A DNA stretch of 64,000 nt from Saxidomus purpurata (taxonomy: Eukaryota; Mollusca; Bivalvia; Venerida; Veneridae): the NCBI GenBank assembly GCA_022818135.1, contig JAFMSR010000013.1, positions 29,098,687 to 29,162,686 on the forward strand, in the 5' to 3' direction. Every line of letters starts with the position of its first letter. The first letter of the stretch is position 1. Position numbers and translations under genes: made by a program. Under the pieces are notes generated by a model. It was given only the letters and a program-made list of their open reading frames with translations. It did no database searches and was not told the DNA's origin. Of the stretch, positions 61,820-64,000 are shown one piece after another.

Positions 61820-62241
61820 TTATTGTGCTCGAATTAGAACGCCAGAAAACATGTTCCAGTAATTGTTATTGTTTTCAAACAAAATAGATCCCGAACTTGA
61901 ACCGACGATCTTTATCTTAACATAATCACCTTTATTGACAACATATACTGCATCATAACTGTAACATGCATCCCAAGATTTTCTCTGAATCCGGGATATT
62001 TTAAAGGCGACTTCATTAGCAACAAAGGCAAAATCAATATTTTTTCCGGCGTACATACAGAACTGTGCAGTAAAAATATAAATGCCGGTGACTGGGACTG
62101 TGAATACGCCATTTTCTTTGTTGTAAGCGTCGCCTTCATTCAAGATGACTTCTGTGTAAATCATTATCTGACCACTTCCAGTCAGTGAGCGGGATTTAGC
62201 AGTTCTGGCCGAGAAGACGATAGCATCGCCTGAAAGTTTCT
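61820..62241 (-). CDS. C1q-domain protein gene 2, terminal exon
   Basis: The exon is the same length (422 nt) and phase as the second exon of C1q gene 1, after the same acceptor context (TTTTCAG|AG). It encodes a C1q domain with VFSARTAKSRSL, NGVFTVPVTGIYIFTAQF, DYVKIKIVG and FSGVLI, about 80 percent like gene 1 by eye. Changes cluster in the middle of the domain (CMYAGKNIDF for CMNGGKYIDF) and near the end (ILFENNNNYW for VLLESSTNYW). The 3' flank is also alike (a GGCTGGTTTATAA-like stretch near 44962 and 61502), so the duplication covers exon and 3' UTR. The signal-peptide/coiled-coil exon should lie to the right; none is visible up to 64000, so it is either outside the window or lost. Confidence 0.85.
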
Positions 62242-64000
62242 CTGAAAATAAGAAGTATGTTTTAATGTTTCAGCTGAAGATCAAAGAATTGAAATGTGTA
62301 TTTTCGCATTATTCTATTTCCTTTAAATATCGAATCTTTGTACGAAACTTGAAAACTAAACAATTGATTACGCAAAGTTAGTTTGGTCAAGTATCAGTTT
62401 AATATGCTTAAAGCTGCTTGCTCTCAGATTTTGTTGAAAAAAATAAAGTTCTGAACACTCTCCTAAAATAACATATTTTAGAATGAATAGTCAAAGAAAA
62501 TGTTCAAGGACACATTCCTGTAAAGCATATCTGTATACTTGAAATATTACGCTACACATGTACCAAATTATAAGGTGTTACAAACGCTTTTGAAAATCCC
62601 AATATAATCATATAGCGTAGTGGTGCCGTTAAACCAAGCCTACCAACATGTTCAGTGGATTTTTGCAATTTCCTACCTAGATTTTAACTTACGTTGTTGA
62701 TTCAATCACCCTTTACCGGTTTCCTAGTATACTACATTTATGTAGTTATTGGGTGCTGACAGATGTTCAAACATTTAATATTTTGTACTTGCGTTCTGTA
62801 AAAAATCTTTTTCAAATGCTTATATCATTGAAAAAACTACCAAAAGGTATTGCAGTGAATTAAAGAACAGGCTTTATACCGGAAACAACAGCTCTAAAAG
62901 ATGATTGTTTTTTCACTGGGAATATCGTAAAAAGTAACTATTATTTCTTACATTTAAAAAAAGTCCTGATTTAAAAACCTAATTATTTTTTTGTTATTTT
63001 TCATTAATATTGATTGATTTACTGGGCGTTCCAACTATAGTGCGCATCCACTGAGTAAAGAGCCCTGAAATAGTTAATTAGTTGAATAAAGGTACTAGTA
63101 CTGCATATATTTTGAAGCAGCTTTTTCAAACAAACAAATCTTTGTGAAATACGACCAAGGCATAAAATAAAATTGTAGATAAAGTACGTCGCTGTACAAT
63201 AATGTACTCCTGAATCATATTAGTGTGATATTTTTAAAGTTGTAAGTAGATTATGGGAATTATTGAATCGTACCGTTTTGACAACTAGAAAGTCAAAATT
63301 CAAGGCCTACTCGCTTATATCAAGAGTATCTAGGATGGAATTATACTCATAATTTTTGTTTTGATAGATATTTATTTCATTAGGTGAAACATTCATAGGC
63401 ATGTCTTAATGGGAATTTTGAATTCCATAAAGTTTCCGATAATTACTTGTCCAGTGATGCTACAAATCTTTTCTAGTCTCAGTCAACACTAACCGATTAA
63501 ATTAATGAGGTTTATAAACTAACACGTTAATTGTAAAGCCTTCTTAGCCTGTACCTTTCTTGTGTGAACATTGAGTTTGTTAGTTCTCGTTGAGCAGTAG
63601 AGGTAGATTTTCATTTTCAGCGGATATTGTTTAAGGTAACCAGTAATCGCAACAATTACGCAAGCAGTCAATACGACAGAAACGTCCCCCGCAGCAGGAA
63701 CGAAGACAAATCTTGGCAAACACTGCCAAAAAGTACAGTAAAAGATAGCCATTGAAAACTGTGTCATAAACGATCGACATACAATGAGAACTGTTATAAT
63801 TATAAGACAGAAACGTATTGCCATTGTATAATGCAATTAAAACGAAATTATGGTGGAAAGAGAAAGAGACAAGGACATGTTCAAATGGCAAAAAATGTAT
63901 TGCGTACATTTTAAAAATAAGAACAGAGATTGCAGTAAAACATCTTTGTACGATAAAGATTCGTTTCCTTGCATCAAAGCGATCTGGACATAATAGGTTC
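62242..64000. other. Presumed intron or flank of C1q gene 2
   Basis: No coiled-coil exon recognised. Two overlapping minus-strand frames at 63519-63909 have a hydrophobic start (MAIRFCLIIITVLIVC) and, in another frame, a Cys-rich end (SCCGGRFCRIDCLRNCC). They cannot be joined by an obvious intron, so I do not call a gene. Confidence 0.35.

Noticed and set aside
63519..63909. Possible small secreted Cys-rich peptide
   Set aside because: The hydrophobic start and the Cys-rich end are in different frames and no convincing intron joins them.

Overview
The window looks like nuclear DNA from a bivalve mollusc. It is AT-rich, genes are split by introns with GT/AG borders, and coding sequence is sparse. 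The proteins are animal proteins (a DDX42-type helicase N-terminus, a KCTD-like BTB protein, Ly-6/uPAR and thrombospondin type 1 domains, C1q-domain proteins). Most of the rest is repeats of types I associate with bivalves, such as arrays containing 'gggccatgatggccctatatcgctcacc'-like cores and 'gacggacggac' ends. No prokaryotic operons, ribosome-binding sites or CRISPR arrays are present.

Layout. 0-6 kb: the first three coding exons of a DDX42-like RNA helicase (minus strand, leaving the window on the left), with a pogo/Tc1-type MITE and other repeats in its introns. 6-19.4 kb: repeats, including an element with AACCGG-rich inverted ends, a decayed non-LTR retrotransposon split by a 3.3 kb insertion, and a long tandem array. 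20.05-20.79 kb: terminal exon of a KCTD-like gene (minus). 21-26.1 kb: repeats, a perfect hairpin and a GT microsatellite. 26.2-28.3 kb: a small spliced minus-strand gene of unknown function, perhaps decayed, with a MITE just inside intron 1. 28.3-32 kb: intergenic DNA, a LINE tail and one arm of a dispersed inverted duplication. 32.05-34.86 kb: the most striking structure, a long inverted repeat whose arms are each built of roughly 35 short units containing the palindrome GCGTTATAACGC. 35.4-42.7 kb: a complete nine-exon minus-strand gene for a secreted 301-residue protein with signal peptide, two Ly-6/uPAR domains, a thrombospondin type 1 repeat and a degenerate second one. 44.9-48.4 kb: a complete two-exon gene for a secreted coiled-coil C1q-domain protein. 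49-56 kb: mostly nothing recognisable, with one excellent hairpin. 56.33-61.18 kb: a 4.85 kb block bounded by long inverted arms rich in TTTAAACC palindromes. 61.4-62.24 kb: the C1q exon and 3' flank of a second, paralogous C1q gene, whose first exon is not in the window. 62.3-64 kb: nothing secure.

All recognised host genes lie on the minus strand. The LU-TSP1 protein and the two C1q proteins are all predicted to be secreted. C1q-domain proteins act as lectin-like recognition proteins in bivalves, so this may be a cluster of secreted recognition genes, but only their proximity supports that. All exon models were joined by hand from splice sites, reading phase and domain continuity; none was checked against transcripts or databases.
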